This document shows, in pieces, positions 51,125-59,848 of a DNA stretch of 64,000 bases. Each line of letters starts with the position of its first letter. The first letter of the stretch is position 1. The notes under the pieces were generated by a model. The model saw nothing but the letters and a program-made list of their open reading frames with translations. It was not told where the DNA came from and ran no database searches. Made by a program: the position numbers and the translations under genes. This stretch comes from Gp6-AA40 sp035649635 (GTDB lineage Bacteria; Acidobacteriota; Vicinamibacteria; Vicinamibacterales; UBA2999): contig DASRJE010000136.1 of NCBI GenBank assembly GCA_035649635.1, forward strand, positions 1 to 64,000, in the 5' to 3' direction.

Positions 51125-52024
51125 GTGAGTGCGCACGTCCTTGTGAAAGACAATCGGCTGCTGGACGGCCGCGCGGTTCGCGACCGCATCCTCGAGGGTG
51201 TGGCCGAGCGCGTGCGCCATGCCGCCGCGACACATGCCATCGGACGTCTCGTCTCGATCAGTATTGGCGAACACAAGGAAGTGGCCGTCTACGTGCGCGG
51301 CCAGGCGAACGCCGCGAAAAAAGTCGGCCTCCGTTTCGAGCAACAGACCTGGCCGGATTCGCTCACGCAGGAAGAGTGCAAGGCGCGGCTCGTCGCCATG
51401 AACGACGACCCCGATGTGCTCGGCGTGATCCTGCAACGCCCGGTGCCGCAGCACATTCACGGCCGCTCGCTCGCCTCCGCGATCCATCCTTTCAAGGATC
51501 TCGAAGGCATGAATCCCGCCTCGATCGGCAACATCGTTTACAACGAGCTGGCTCTTGCGCCGTGTACGGCCGCGGCCTCGGTCGAGTTGATCAAGGCAAC
51601 AGGCCTCAACCTGCACGGGCTCGAGGTCGTGATGGTCGGCCACTCGGAAATCGTTGGCAAGCCCGCCGCGTTCATGCTCATGGCAGAAGGCGCCACGGTG
51701 ACGGTCTGCCACCATCTCACGCGGTCGGTGGCGGCGCACTCGCGCCGTGCGGATGCCGTCCTGGTCGCCGTCGGCAAGCCACGCTTCCTGCACGCGGATA
51801 TGGTCAAGCCCGGTGCAGCCGTCATCGACATCGGCATCAACCAGATCACTGGACCCAACGGCGAAACACTCATTGTCGGTGACGTGGACACCGACGGCGT
51901 CAAGGAAGTGGCGAGCTGGGTCACGCCAGTACCGGGCGGCGTTGGCCCCGTAACCGTCGCGATGTTCATGCGCAACGCCATCGCCGCACACACCAAGCAA
52001 CTCGCAGCCGGCTGGCTCGGCTGA
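51125..52024 (+). CDS. folD: FolD-like methylenetetrahydrofolate dehydrogenase with altered active site
   Basis: A 299-residue homologue of the bifunctional dehydrogenase/cyclohydrolase that interconverts methylene-, methenyl- and formyl-tetrahydrofolate. The fold is clear: VMVGHSEIVGKPAAFMLMAE, VAVGKPRFLHADMVKPGA and TPVPGGVGPVTVAM. However the catalytic Lys of YVxxK is Gln (VYVRGQANAAKKVG) and the Asp of KDVDG is Glu (KDLEGMNP), while the conserved Gln (ILQRPVP) is kept. The Lys change is known to remove cyclohydrolase activity in the human enzyme. It probably retains only dehydrogenase activity or has another role. No other folate gene is close. Confidence 0.9.
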   Translation: MSAHVLVKDNRLLDGRAVRDRILEGVAERVRHAAATHAIGRLVSISIGEHKEVAVYVRGQANAAKKVGLRFEQQTWPDSLTQEECKARLVAMNDDPDVLGVILQRPVPQHIHGRSLASAIHPFKDLEGMNPASIGNIVYNELALAPCTAAASVELIKATGLNLHGLEVVMVGHSEIVGKPAAFMLMAEGATVTVCHHLTRSVAAHSRRADAVLVAVGKPRFLHADMVKPGAAVIDIGINQITGPNGETLIVGDVDTDGVKEVASWVTPVPGGVGPVTVAMFMRNAIAAHTKQLAAGWLG

Positions 52025-52035
52025 GGCGAGGGGCG

Positions 52036-53889
52036 TTGCTGTCGGTCCCGACGTCCCGAAAAAGTCCGACAGCGCAAGTCACCCTCGTGCTCATCGCGAG
52101 CGGCATCGGAGGATTCCATGCCGGCATGGTGACTTTTCCCGATTGGCAGGTGGCGGTAGAGACCGCCCAGGTCATCGCCGGCATCGTCCGCTATCCGGTC
52201 GACAATCCCTTCTATCTCTATCACCTCAAGCTCTGGACGATCCTGCATCAGACCTGCGCGCTCCTTTTACAGGCGGGCATGTCCGAGATCGCGCTCTCGA
52301 AAATCGTCAGCGGCCTGCTCGGCATGGTCAGCTTCCAGGCGATCGCCCTGATCGTCTATGCCCTGAGCCGCGACGCGCTTCTCGCAATTGGTTCCGCGTT
52401 CCTTATCGCGTTCACGCGGACAGCCGAGTACGGCGTGAATTACCCCATTTACCTGATGGGTACGCCCCACACTTACGGTGCGATCGGACTTTCACTGATC
52501 GCCCTCGTCGCGGGGCTCACCGGGGCCGGCTGGTATCGCACGGCTGCCTTTGTTCTAGGCCTCGCGCCAGCGGTGCACCCATCGCTCGGCGCCTGGTTCG
52601 TCATGACAATGGGGGCAGCCGCCCTTTGGCATGCGTGGCGCGATCGAACCGAGATTCGACCGGCAGTGAAGTTCCTCGTGCTCGGCTTCGGTGTCACGGC
52701 CATCAGCCTTCTGCTGCAACTGGCGCAGACTCGTGGAATACCGGCGATCGATTCGCAGCTGGCAGACAAGTATTTGAAATCGTTTGTGTCGATCTGGGAT
52801 GCGCATCGCCAGACCGTCAGCCTCTCGGCGGACGGGATGAAGCTGAACCTGGGGGCGTTGCTACTGGCCATTGCGTCATTGACGCTGTCGGCGGGTCTTT
52901 CGAGTTCTGCACGGTTGCTGTTGCGAGTTGTCATCGTCACCACGACGGCGAGCCTTGCGCTGGGTCTGTTGTCATTCGTTCCGCCAACAGCGCTACCAGC
53001 CACACTGCTCGTCCTGATGCCGGGACGTCTCGTCAACTTTGGCGCGTTCGTGGCTGTGGCCATGCTCATCGGTCTTCTGGGTCACGCATCGCGGAATGGC
53101 ATGGGTTTCTGGAGCAGGCTCCTCGCACTGTACTTGTCCGTTGGCCTTTTGATCGGCAACCGCAGCATGCTCTGGGAGTGGCTCGAACGGAGCGACGGGA
53201 ACGTGGTGCAGCAGGCACTGCGAGCCGTGTTGTCGGGCCTCAGAACCAGGCCGCTCCAGATTCTTTTGACCGTCACCGTACTGCTGATCGCTCTGACTGC
53301 CATCGCACGATGGCGCGAGACGCAGGAACCGAGCGGCGGTCAGGTTCCGGAACGAACCCCGGTTAAGCGGCCCACGCGTCTGCTCGTAAGCGCGACCTAC
53401 AGCCTGATCGTCGCGGTCCTGGTGGGCGTAATCGTCGTGCTCTGGCAGTGGCCTGCGCAGCCGGAGACGACGATCTTCGTTGACCGCACGACGAATCCGG
53501 CGTTGGCGCAAGTCGCCAAAGATTCGGGCGTGCTGTTGACCGGCGGCGACATGCAACTGATTCAACTCCGAACCAGGCGACCGATCCTCATCAACGGCGG
53601 CGGCCTCGACGGCTTGCCCTATGCCCTCGAGTCCGGTCCGGCAGTCGAACGAATCCTCCGCGATGTGTACGCCATCGATCTGTTCAACCCACCGGACGAG
53701 GCTCGCGGCCGCGGCGCGATTCCAAATCAGTACAACCGGGCGGCCTGGGAACGATTCTCGGGCGACCAATGGCAAATGATTCGGCGCACGTATGACGTGA
53801 CGCAGGTCATGACACCGCCCGGCTGGTCGTTGGCCCTGCCCGTTGTCATCGACGATGCGGGCTTCGTCCTCTACGACCTCCCCGACTAG
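52036..53889 (+). CDS. Large polytopic membrane protein
   Basis: A 617-residue protein with about ten or more membrane segments (for example IVSGLLGMVSFQAIALIVYA, TYGAIGLSLIALVAGLTGAG, LIVAVLVGVIVVLWQWPAQP). The first lumenal loop and the C-terminal 130-residue soluble domain (TIFVDRTTNPALAQVAKDSG ... RPILINGGGLDGLPYALESG) recall polyprenol-dependent glycosyltransferases, but no conserved catalytic motif was identified. It starts at TTG, 52036, with GAGGGG upstream, 12 nt after the folD-like stop. It is close to a GT2 gene downstream, which may hint at a role in envelope glycan export. That is an inference. Confidence 0.65.
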   Translation: MLSVPTSRKSPTAQVTLVLIASGIGGFHAGMVTFPDWQVAVETAQVIAGIVRYPVDNPFYLYHLKLWTILHQTCALLLQAGMSEIALSKIVSGLLGMVSFQAIALIVYALSRDALLAIGSAFLIAFTRTAEYGVNYPIYLMGTPHTYGAIGLSLIALVAGLTGAGWYRTAAFVLGLAPAVHPSLGAWFVMTMGAAALWHAWRDRTEIRPAVKFLVLGFGVTAISLLLQLAQTRGIPAIDSQLADKYLKSFVSIWDAHRQTVSLSADGMKLNLGALLLAIASLTLSAGLSSSARLLLRVVIVTTTASLALGLLSFVPPTALPATLLVLMPGRLVNFGAFVAVAMLIGLLGHASRNGMGFWSRLLALYLSVGLLIGNRSMLWEWLERSDGNVVQQALRAVLSGLRTRPLQILLTVTVLLIALTAIARWRETQEPSGGQVPERTPVKRPTRLLVSATYSLIVAVLVGVIVVLWQWPAQPETTIFVDRTTNPALAQVAKDSGVLLTGGDMQLIQLRTRRPILINGGGLDGLPYALESGPAVERILRDVYAIDLFNPPDEARGRGAIPNQYNRAAWERFSGDQWQMIRRTYDVTQVMTPPGWSLALPVVIDDAGFVLYDLPD

Positions 53890-53906
53890 CTGCCTGTGAA
53901 AAGATT

Positions 53907-54035
53907 ACGTCAAGCCCCAACCTCCAACTCCCAACTCCCAATGAAAGTTTGGGAATTGGATTTTGGGGGTTGGAAGTTGAACAGTTTCCCGGGTCAAGGC
54001 AAGTGACTTGACGTCTAGGCCTTGACGTCTAGGCC
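53907..54035. repeat. Composite intergenic element: AACTCCCAA repeats with TTGACGTCTAGGCC units
   Basis: Inside is an AACTCCCAA-type inverted repeat (53916-53979, copy 3). It is bracketed by ACGTCAAG (53907-53914) and CTTGACGT (54007-54014). The latter overlaps two tandem, identical 14-bp units TTGACGTCTAGGCC (54008-54021 and 54022-54035). A related GACGTCTAGGCC lies at about 24987. It occupies most of the space between the membrane protein and the GT2 gene. Confidence 0.6.
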
Positions 54036-54083
54036 CTTGTCGACGCTCTTATCCCGTGCGATGCTTCGCTACCCAAACCGCTG

Positions 54084-55085
54084 ATGCCTAAACCGCTCGT
54101 GTCGGTCGTGCTCTCGTTCCGCAATGAGGCCGAGAACATCCCGACGTTGACCGCCAGGCTCGTGGCCATGTTTGTGTCGCAGGACGTCGAGTACGAACTC
54201 CTGTTCGTCAACGACGCCTCCACCGATCACTCGGTGTCGGTGCTCCTGACCGAGCGACAGCGAAATCCGCGGGTGAAGCTGCTGAACATGTCGCGTCGAT
54301 TCGGTGTCGCCGAAGGCGTCCTTGCCGGGTTGGCGGCGGCGAGCGGCGACGCGATCGTCTACATGGACTGTGACCTTCAGGATCCGCCGGAGGTGATTCC
54401 GCAACTCCTCGAACGCTGGCGCGACGGCGCGGACGTGGTGCACACCATTCGCACGCGCCGTCACGGCGAGGGCGCCCTGAAGATGACGGCCACGCGTCTG
54501 GCATATCGCATCATCCATTACAGCTCCACGATCGATCTCCCCGTGGATGGCGGCGACTTTAAATTGCTGTCACGGCGTGCCGCGAATCAGCTGCTGCGTC
54601 TGCGCGAATCAGATCCCTATCTGCGAGGCCTCACCGTGTGGCTCGGCCTCAACCAGGCATTCGTGCCGTACGAGCGCGCCGCCAGGCATGCCGGTCTCTC
54701 GCACTTTCCCCTCGTCAGCCGGAATCCGTGGAAGACGTTCGTGCTGGGAGTGACGTCGTTCTCGTTCGTGCCGATCTACGCCTGCATCGCTCTGGCCGGA
54801 GCCGGCCTTATCGCCTCGTTACTCATGCTGATGGTCGCGCTCGCGCCAGCGACCGCCGGTGCGCCGGTAGACAGGGGTACGGCACTCATGGCCGTGCTGA
54901 CTTTCTTCTGGGCCACCACGGTCGGGGCCATCGGCATTGTCGGCCTCTACATCGCGCGTATCTATAAGGATGTTCGCGCGCGGCCCGCGTACGTGCTGCA
55001 ATCCACGATCGGATTGTCGGAAGGCGACAGACACGAAGACAGGGCACCCGCGCCAGAGGCGGAGGCGATCGCGCCTCGCACCTGA
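54084..55085 (+). CDS. GT2 family glycosyltransferase with two C-terminal membrane helices
   Basis: A 333-residue polyprenol-phosphate glycosyltransferase of the DPM1/GtrB type. GT-A motifs are SVVLSFRNEAENIPTL, FVNDASTDHS, VYMDCDLQDPPEVIPQLLE and the acceptor-site segment LPVDGGDFKLLSRRA. Two C-terminal TM helices (ACIALAGAGLIASLLMLMVA; LTFFWATTVGAIGIVGLYIA) place the active site on the inner side of the membrane. It probably transfers a sugar to undecaprenyl phosphate for envelope glycans. The start has no strong ribosome-binding site. Confidence 0.9.
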   Translation: MPKPLVSVVLSFRNEAENIPTLTARLVAMFVSQDVEYELLFVNDASTDHSVSVLLTERQRNPRVKLLNMSRRFGVAEGVLAGLAAASGDAIVYMDCDLQDPPEVIPQLLERWRDGADVVHTIRTRRHGEGALKMTATRLAYRIIHYSSTIDLPVDGGDFKLLSRRAANQLLRLRESDPYLRGLTVWLGLNQAFVPYERAARHAGLSHFPLVSRNPWKTFVLGVTSFSFVPIYACIALAGAGLIASLLMLMVALAPATAGAPVDRGTALMAVLTFFWATTVGAIGIVGLYIARIYKDVRARPAYVLQSTIGLSEGDRHEDRAPAPEAEAIAPRT

Positions 55086-55172
55086 GCTTTCTCGACGGCA
55101 CACGCGACTGAACCGTGCCGCGGCCGGGCTGGCGTCGAGGCTCCCGACTGCTTACACTGGGAAGTACCTTCG

Positions 55173-55910
55173 TTGTCCACTCGATCCCGCTCTGCTGCAC
55201 GCTCGTTCTTCGTCTGCACTGCCATGCTCGCAGTGTGTGCAGTCGTGTGGGTTCCACTGATTGCCGAGACGTCGCCGTCGAGGGGGCTCACACGATTCAA
55301 CGCCGATGCCTGGAGTGGTGTTGAGCTCGGCGCCATCGATCCAGCGGTATTCGACATGGCCCTCGGTGCCGTCGCCTGCGCGGTGAGATCCGGATCAATC
55401 GACGACCCCGCGACGCTGACGGTCATCGACTACTCGCGACCTTCAACGGCAAAGCGGCTCTGGGTGTTCGACCTGCACACGCAGGCGCTCCTCTACGAAG
55501 AACTCGTCGCACACGGCAAGGGAAGCGGCGAGAACCTGGCGACACGCTTCTCGAACGAGCCGGACTCCTTGCAGTCGAGCCTTGGACTCTTCCTAACGGA
55601 AGATACCTACATTGGCAAGAACGGGTACTCGCTGCGATTGCGAGGCCTCGACCAAGGCTTCAACGACCGCGCCTACGAACGTGCGATCGTCATGCATGGT
55701 GCGCCTTACGTGAGCGACGAGGTCGCGCGCAGCAACGGCCGCCTCGGGCGCAGCTGGGGATGCCCGGCCCTGCGCGAAGGCGTGGCACGGGCCGTCATCG
55801 ATCGGGTAAAGCGCACCGGCCTTCTCTTCGCCTACTATCCCGACGCGGCGTGGCTCAAGTCGTCGAAATATCTAAGCGATTGCGGTACCGCCCAGACCGC
55901 GACGAACTGA
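55173..55910 (+). CDS. L,D-transpeptidase catalytic-domain (YkuD-like) protein
   Basis: A 245-residue exported protein with signal-anchor sequence (FFVCTAMLAVCAVVWVPLIA) and the YkuD_2-type catalytic segment: IVMHGAPYVSD, then SNGRLGRSWGCPALREG, containing the His and the SxGC-like active Cys. RLWVFDLHTQALLYEELVA is the typical start of the domain. It likely makes or edits 3-3 peptidoglycan crosslinks or attaches proteins. Only a TTG start (55173) fits the signal peptide; an internal ATG is a poorer alternative. Confidence 0.85.
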   Translation: MSTRSRSAARSFFVCTAMLAVCAVVWVPLIAETSPSRGLTRFNADAWSGVELGAIDPAVFDMALGAVACAVRSGSIDDPATLTVIDYSRPSTAKRLWVFDLHTQALLYEELVAHGKGSGENLATRFSNEPDSLQSSLGLFLTEDTYIGKNGYSLRLRGLDQGFNDRAYERAIVMHGAPYVSDEVARSNGRLGRSWGCPALREGVARAVIDRVKRTGLLFAYYPDAAWLKSSKYLSDCGTAQTATN

Positions 55911-56017
55911 CAAGCAGACTCAAACAACAGCTCCCACGTGGGTCACCTCGATGTGTGCACCCGACCTCGGCCTCTCTGCCGCGACGGACGTATCATTGAG
56001 TGCACGCCCGATTTCGA

Positions 56018-57634
56018 ATGCCACCACGTATCTTCATCAGTTACCGGAGAGACGATGCGGCGGGCGATGCTGGCCGCCTCGCCGATCACCTGATCCGACG
56101 CTTTGGCAGGAATCAGGTGTTCCTCGACATCGATACCATCGATCCGGGCACCGATTTCGTGCGAGTGCTCCACAAGTCCCTGCAGGAGACAGCGGCGGTG
56201 CTCGTCGTGATCGGACCGCGATGGACGTCGGCACTCGCCGCCAACGGTGCCCGCAGGCTCGACGATGCCAACGACTTCGTTCGTCTCGAGGTCGAGACAT
56301 CGCTGGAGCGGAACATCCCCGTCGTCCCGGTTCTCGTTCAGGGCGCCTCGATGCCGCGCGCGGAGGACCTGCCGGCGCCCCTGGCATCGCTCGCCAACCG
56401 TCAGGCAGCGACGCTCGATCACGCCGAATTCCACGATGACGCCGAGCGTCTGTGCGAACGCCTCGCGACGCTGCTCGGGGTGAATGCGCCAACGACGGAA
56501 TCACGACTGCGACGATGGTGGCCAGCGGCAGTGGTGTTTGGTGTGATAGCCCTGGGACTGATCGGATACGTTGCCCTGCGGCCGTCGGCCCAGGAGCCCG
56601 CCATAACCGACACGTCCGGGAACGGCCCTAACGGCGCGGTGAACGTCTCTGATAAGACCGCGCCTGTCGACGCAGGAAATCAGACGGCTCGCGCGCAAGA
56701 GTTATTGGCCACGGCGTCGGCGCAACGTCAACGGAACCAGTTCGCGGAGGCGCTCGCGACGTTGAAGGGTGCTCGTGAACTGGCGCCCACGTCCACGTCA
56801 GTTCGACAAGCGCAGGATGACGTGGCGATGGAGTGGATCCGCGAGGGCAGGGTCGAGGACGGTAAGGGATCGTTCGGCGAGGCGATTGCTCCAGCGCTTG
56901 CAGTCGTCGACGCGTCGCTTCCGTCCGCGACCGGCGCGCGACGTGCCGACCTGCTCGCACACACCGGATGGGCCACCTTCCTGCTGTGGCGCGACGGGGA
57001 TAGGCGATTGAACCCGTCGGACAAGTATCGAGAAGCCTTGTCGGTCGATCCCGGAAATCCCTATGCCAATGCCATGCTGGCGCACTGGATCCTTTTTCAG
57101 GACCACGACAAGGTTCCCGACGCGAAGAAGCTCTTCGACACGGCCATCCAGTCCGGACGAGCGCTCGACGCTGTCCGCATCCTGCAATGGGCTGCTTATA
57201 GCAACGCGGGCACAAATGAAGCGAACGCCGAGCGAGTGCGGTTGGCCGACGCCATGCGCCGGGGAAACGAACGGCTCGATGCGAGACAGGCGCAGGCGTT
57301 GTGGGGGCCGTACTACTTTGCGACCCCACCCACCCGCGAACAGGATCGCCAAGTATTGCTCGATGCCTTGCCGCCGGACGACCACATCAGCACGTTGGGC
57401 TGGTCCTTCCACGACTACGCTGCCAAGGACGAATTCCGCCGCCGCACGATCCGATTCTACGTAGCGCTCTTGCACGAGAAGGCCGGCCGGACGGACCAGG
57501 CGGTCACCGAGTTGCGAGCGCTCAACGACGAGTTGGCGGCAGCCGGACTCACCGGGTCGCTGCGGCAAGCGGTTGCGGCGACGCTCAAGCGCCTGCAACC
57601 GGGCAAGGCAGGCCGCGGGCCGCGTCCACTATAG
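56018..57634 (+). CDS. TIR-TM-TPR protein
   Basis: A 538-residue protein. The N-terminal TIR domain (residues 1-150) reads PRIFISYRRDDAAGDAGRLA, QVFLDIDTIDPGTDF and VLVVIGPRWTSAL, with DFVRLEVETSL carrying Glu91 at the NADase-Glu position. One membrane helix follows (WPAAVVFGVIALGLIGYVAL), then a long TPR-like helical domain (QELLATASAQRQRNQFAEAL, GNPYANAMLAHWILFQD and VAATLKRLQPGKAGRG near the end). TIR domains act as adaptors or NAD-consuming effectors. The topology would put TIR in the cytoplasm and TPR in the periplasm. The ATG at 56018 has a poor ribosome-binding site. Confidence 0.8.
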   Translation: MPPRIFISYRRDDAAGDAGRLADHLIRRFGRNQVFLDIDTIDPGTDFVRVLHKSLQETAAVLVVIGPRWTSALAANGARRLDDANDFVRLEVETSLERNIPVVPVLVQGASMPRAEDLPAPLASLANRQAATLDHAEFHDDAERLCERLATLLGVNAPTTESRLRRWWPAAVVFGVIALGLIGYVALRPSAQEPAITDTSGNGPNGAVNVSDKTAPVDAGNQTARAQELLATASAQRQRNQFAEALATLKGARELAPTSTSVRQAQDDVAMEWIREGRVEDGKGSFGEAIAPALAVVDASLPSATGARRADLLAHTGWATFLLWRDGDRRLNPSDKYREALSVDPGNPYANAMLAHWILFQDHDKVPDAKKLFDTAIQSGRALDAVRILQWAAYSNAGTNEANAERVRLADAMRRGNERLDARQAQALWGPYYFATPPTREQDRQVLLDALPPDDHISTLGWSFHDYAAKDEFRRRTIRFYVALLHEKAGRTDQAVTELRALNDELAAAGLTGSLRQAVAATLKRLQPGKAGRGPRPL

Positions 57635-57635
57635 A

Positions 57636-57680
57636 CTTTGAACTCACTTTTGACCCTTTGACCTTTGACTTTGCGCGGGG
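57636..57680. repeat. TTTGAC-type short tandem repeat
   Basis: The short space between the TIR-TPR and DUF6152 genes carries repeated TTTGAC/TTTGACC units (for example CTTTTGACCCTTTGACC and CTTTGACTTTG). It is a low-complexity tandem array of imperfect units. Confidence 0.5.
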
Positions 57681-57687
57681 GTGTGAG

Positions 57688-58743
57688 ATGCAGGTGAGAG
57701 GCCTCGGTTCGGCAATGGTCGTCATGGGAGCACTGCTGACGGTTCCGGACGCGCTCGCGCACCACAGCTTCGCGCCGCACTTCGATTCCAGCAAGCCGGC
57801 GAATATCTCAGGCACGGTCACTCAGTACGAGGCGCGCAACCCGCATAGCTACCTGCATATCGCTGCCGTCGACGAGAACGGCAGAACGCGTGAGTACGTG
57901 TGCGAATCGCATGGCGTCACGCAGCTGACGCGCAACGGCATCAAACCTGACATGTTCAAGGCGGGCACGAAGGTTCGTGTCACCGGTTCGATGTCGCGGC
58001 ACAGTCCGTACATGTGTTTCTTCGACAACGTCGAATTCGACGACGGGCGCAAGTTGAACGTCAACGGTCCGCGGGGAACATCGCCCTCGGCGGCAGCGCC
58101 GACGCTGGCAAAGCGCAAGGACATCTTCGGCACCTGGCTGCTGGCGCCGATCCCGAACAGAAGCACGAGCGGCCCTCAGCCGATGATGCAGTCCCTGACC
58201 CCGGCAGGTGAAAAGGCGGTCGCCAGCTACGATCCGTTCAAGGACGACCCGACCTTCCGCTGCGACCCTGTGGCAATCCGTCGCGTCTGGGGTGCGCCCG
58301 GTACACCGCTCGAAATCGTGCGTCAGGGTGACGATGTCGTGCTCCATCACGAATGGATGGACGTTCGCCGCGTGATCCACATGAACATGAAGGAGCATCC
58401 CAAAAATGGCCCGCGCAGCTCGCTCGGTCACTCGATTGGCCGCATGGAAGGGGACACGCTCGTCATCGAAACCGCGAACTACTCGAAAGGCGTGCTGAAC
58501 CAGTACGTCGAGCAATCGGGCCAACCGACGAAGGGACTGCTCCACTCCGCCGCGCTCACCTCGGTCGAGCGGCTGCATCTCGACGCCGCGCGTCAGCGCC
58601 TCGTCGTCGAGATCGACCTGACCGATCCCGAATACTTCAAGCAGTCGTTCCCGCGTTCGACGAATGAGTATGCGCCGTCGGACCTGAAGATCGAGCCGTT
58701 CAACTGTTCACCCGAGGGCGTGACCGGCACGATACGAAAGTAA
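57688..58743 (+). CDS. Secreted DUF6152-type protein with EGDTLVI segment
   Basis: A 351-residue exported protein: signal (GSAMVVMGALLTVPDALA), N-terminal DUF6152-like beta domain beginning HHSFAPHFDSSKPANISGTV, where HHSF is diagnostic, with EYVCESHGVTQLTRNGIKPD. The C-terminal half has GRMEGDTLVIETANYSKGVL and YASYDPF-like segments (AVASYDPFKDDPTFRC). This combines DUF6152 with a WEGDTLVV-like module. The ATG at 57688, rather than an earlier in-frame start, begins the signal peptide; the longer frame would overlap the previous gene. Its function is unknown. Confidence 0.8.
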   Translation: MQVRGLGSAMVVMGALLTVPDALAHHSFAPHFDSSKPANISGTVTQYEARNPHSYLHIAAVDENGRTREYVCESHGVTQLTRNGIKPDMFKAGTKVRVTGSMSRHSPYMCFFDNVEFDDGRKLNVNGPRGTSPSAAAPTLAKRKDIFGTWLLAPIPNRSTSGPQPMMQSLTPAGEKAVASYDPFKDDPTFRCDPVAIRRVWGAPGTPLEIVRQGDDVVLHHEWMDVRRVIHMNMKEHPKNGPRSSLGHSIGRMEGDTLVIETANYSKGVLNQYVEQSGQPTKGLLHSAALTSVERLHLDAARQRLVVEIDLTDPEYFKQSFPRSTNEYAPSDLKIEPFNCSPEGVTGTIRK

Positions 58744-58852
58744 CCGCCCCGGTAGTGGCGATTCCATGTGTTGGAAAACCCGCGGTCTCGCGTTTTATGG
58801 GTACGGGGTCGCCTCGGCCAGCTCAGGGAGGTGACGTTCAGGAGGCCCGACC

Positions 58853-59839
58853 ATGAAATGGGAACAAGCCCTCGAACGCATCAAGAAGGTCGGAAAGAAC
58901 TTCGCCAACGGCTTTGCGATCAGCGCGCCGGTCGGAGACTGGGCTAAAGGCGCCAAGAACGTTCCCGAGGATGTCGAAACCGTTCAGTTGCTGCTTGAGT
59001 ACGTCTCGCGAAAACGCGGACACAAAGAGTTCAGTCCTCGTGGCATCGACGGGGATATCGCACGGACGCACGGCAAGTCCAGCACCGTGAAGGCCATCCA
59101 CGCCTTCCAGCGCAACTTCATGAAGACGTCGGACGGGCTCGTGGAGCCCGAGGGACTCACCCTCAAGAAGCTTCGCGAGGAGGCTCAGGGCTCTACCAAT
59201 GTCGCCAAATCCGCTGCCCAATCAGTTATGAAGGCGCCGCGGCCGAACGACGGTATGCCGCCCTGGCTCCATCACTTCGATGGCGTCAAGTTTTTCAACC
59301 CGCTCTCGCTTCTGCCAGGCGCATCGCCGCAGAAACCCGACTGGATCTCCATAGCTGAGGACGAACTGGGGGAAAAGGAGATCAAAGGCAAGGAGCACAA
59401 CCCCCGCGTCCTCCAATATCACGCGACTACCGATGGGGCGAAAAAGGATGAAACTCCCTGGTGTGCGAGTTTCGTGAACTGGGTCATGGAGCAGGGCGGG
59501 TACGAGGGCACGGACTCGTCGGCCTCGCATTCGTGGAAAAAATGGGGAGACGGGATCCCAAAGCCGGCTGTCGGATCCATCGCGTTCATTGACTGGGGAA
59601 AGGTGGATTCGAAAAAAGCCGGCAAGGGTCACGTCGGCTTCGTGGTCGGCAAGACGGCAAAGAACCGGATTGTCCTGCTGGGGGGAAACCAGAGTAACTC
59701 GGTCAGGTACACCGCCTTCAAGGAATCGTTGATTCAGACGTACCGAGTCCCCAAGGGCTACAAACCGGACCCGAAGCTCTATGAGCTTCCAATTCTCGAG
59801 GTCTCAAAGGACGGGAGCGACTTTAGCGCGACCCGTTAG
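58853..59839 (+). CDS. Peptidoglycan hydrolase of the TIGR02594 (CHAP/NlpC-like) type
   Basis: A 328-residue protein without a signal peptide. The N-terminal half (PVGDWAKGAKNVPEDVETVQ, then VKAIHAFQRNFMKTSDGLVE) resembles a peptidoglycan-binding/spore-cortex domain. The C-terminal Cys-peptidase core has WISIAEDELGEKEIKG, catalytic Cys in ETPWCASFVNWVME, His in GHVGFVVGKT, and the Asn/Glu-containing VLLGGNQSNSVR. It likely cleaves peptide bonds in peptidoglycan. CAGGAGG precedes the ATG. A small lipoprotein gene starts 9 nt downstream, so toxin-immunity or hydrolase-inhibitor function is a possibility. Confidence 0.82.
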   Translation: MKWEQALERIKKVGKNFANGFAISAPVGDWAKGAKNVPEDVETVQLLLEYVSRKRGHKEFSPRGIDGDIARTHGKSSTVKAIHAFQRNFMKTSDGLVEPEGLTLKKLREEAQGSTNVAKSAAQSVMKAPRPNDGMPPWLHHFDGVKFFNPLSLLPGASPQKPDWISIAEDELGEKEIKGKEHNPRVLQYHATTDGAKKDETPWCASFVNWVMEQGGYEGTDSSASHSWKKWGDGIPKPAVGSIAFIDWGKVDSKKAGKGHVGFVVGKTAKNRIVLLGGNQSNSVRYTAFKESLIQTYRVPKGYKPDPKLYELPILEVSKDGSDFSATR

Positions 59840-59848
59840 TCTCACGAT

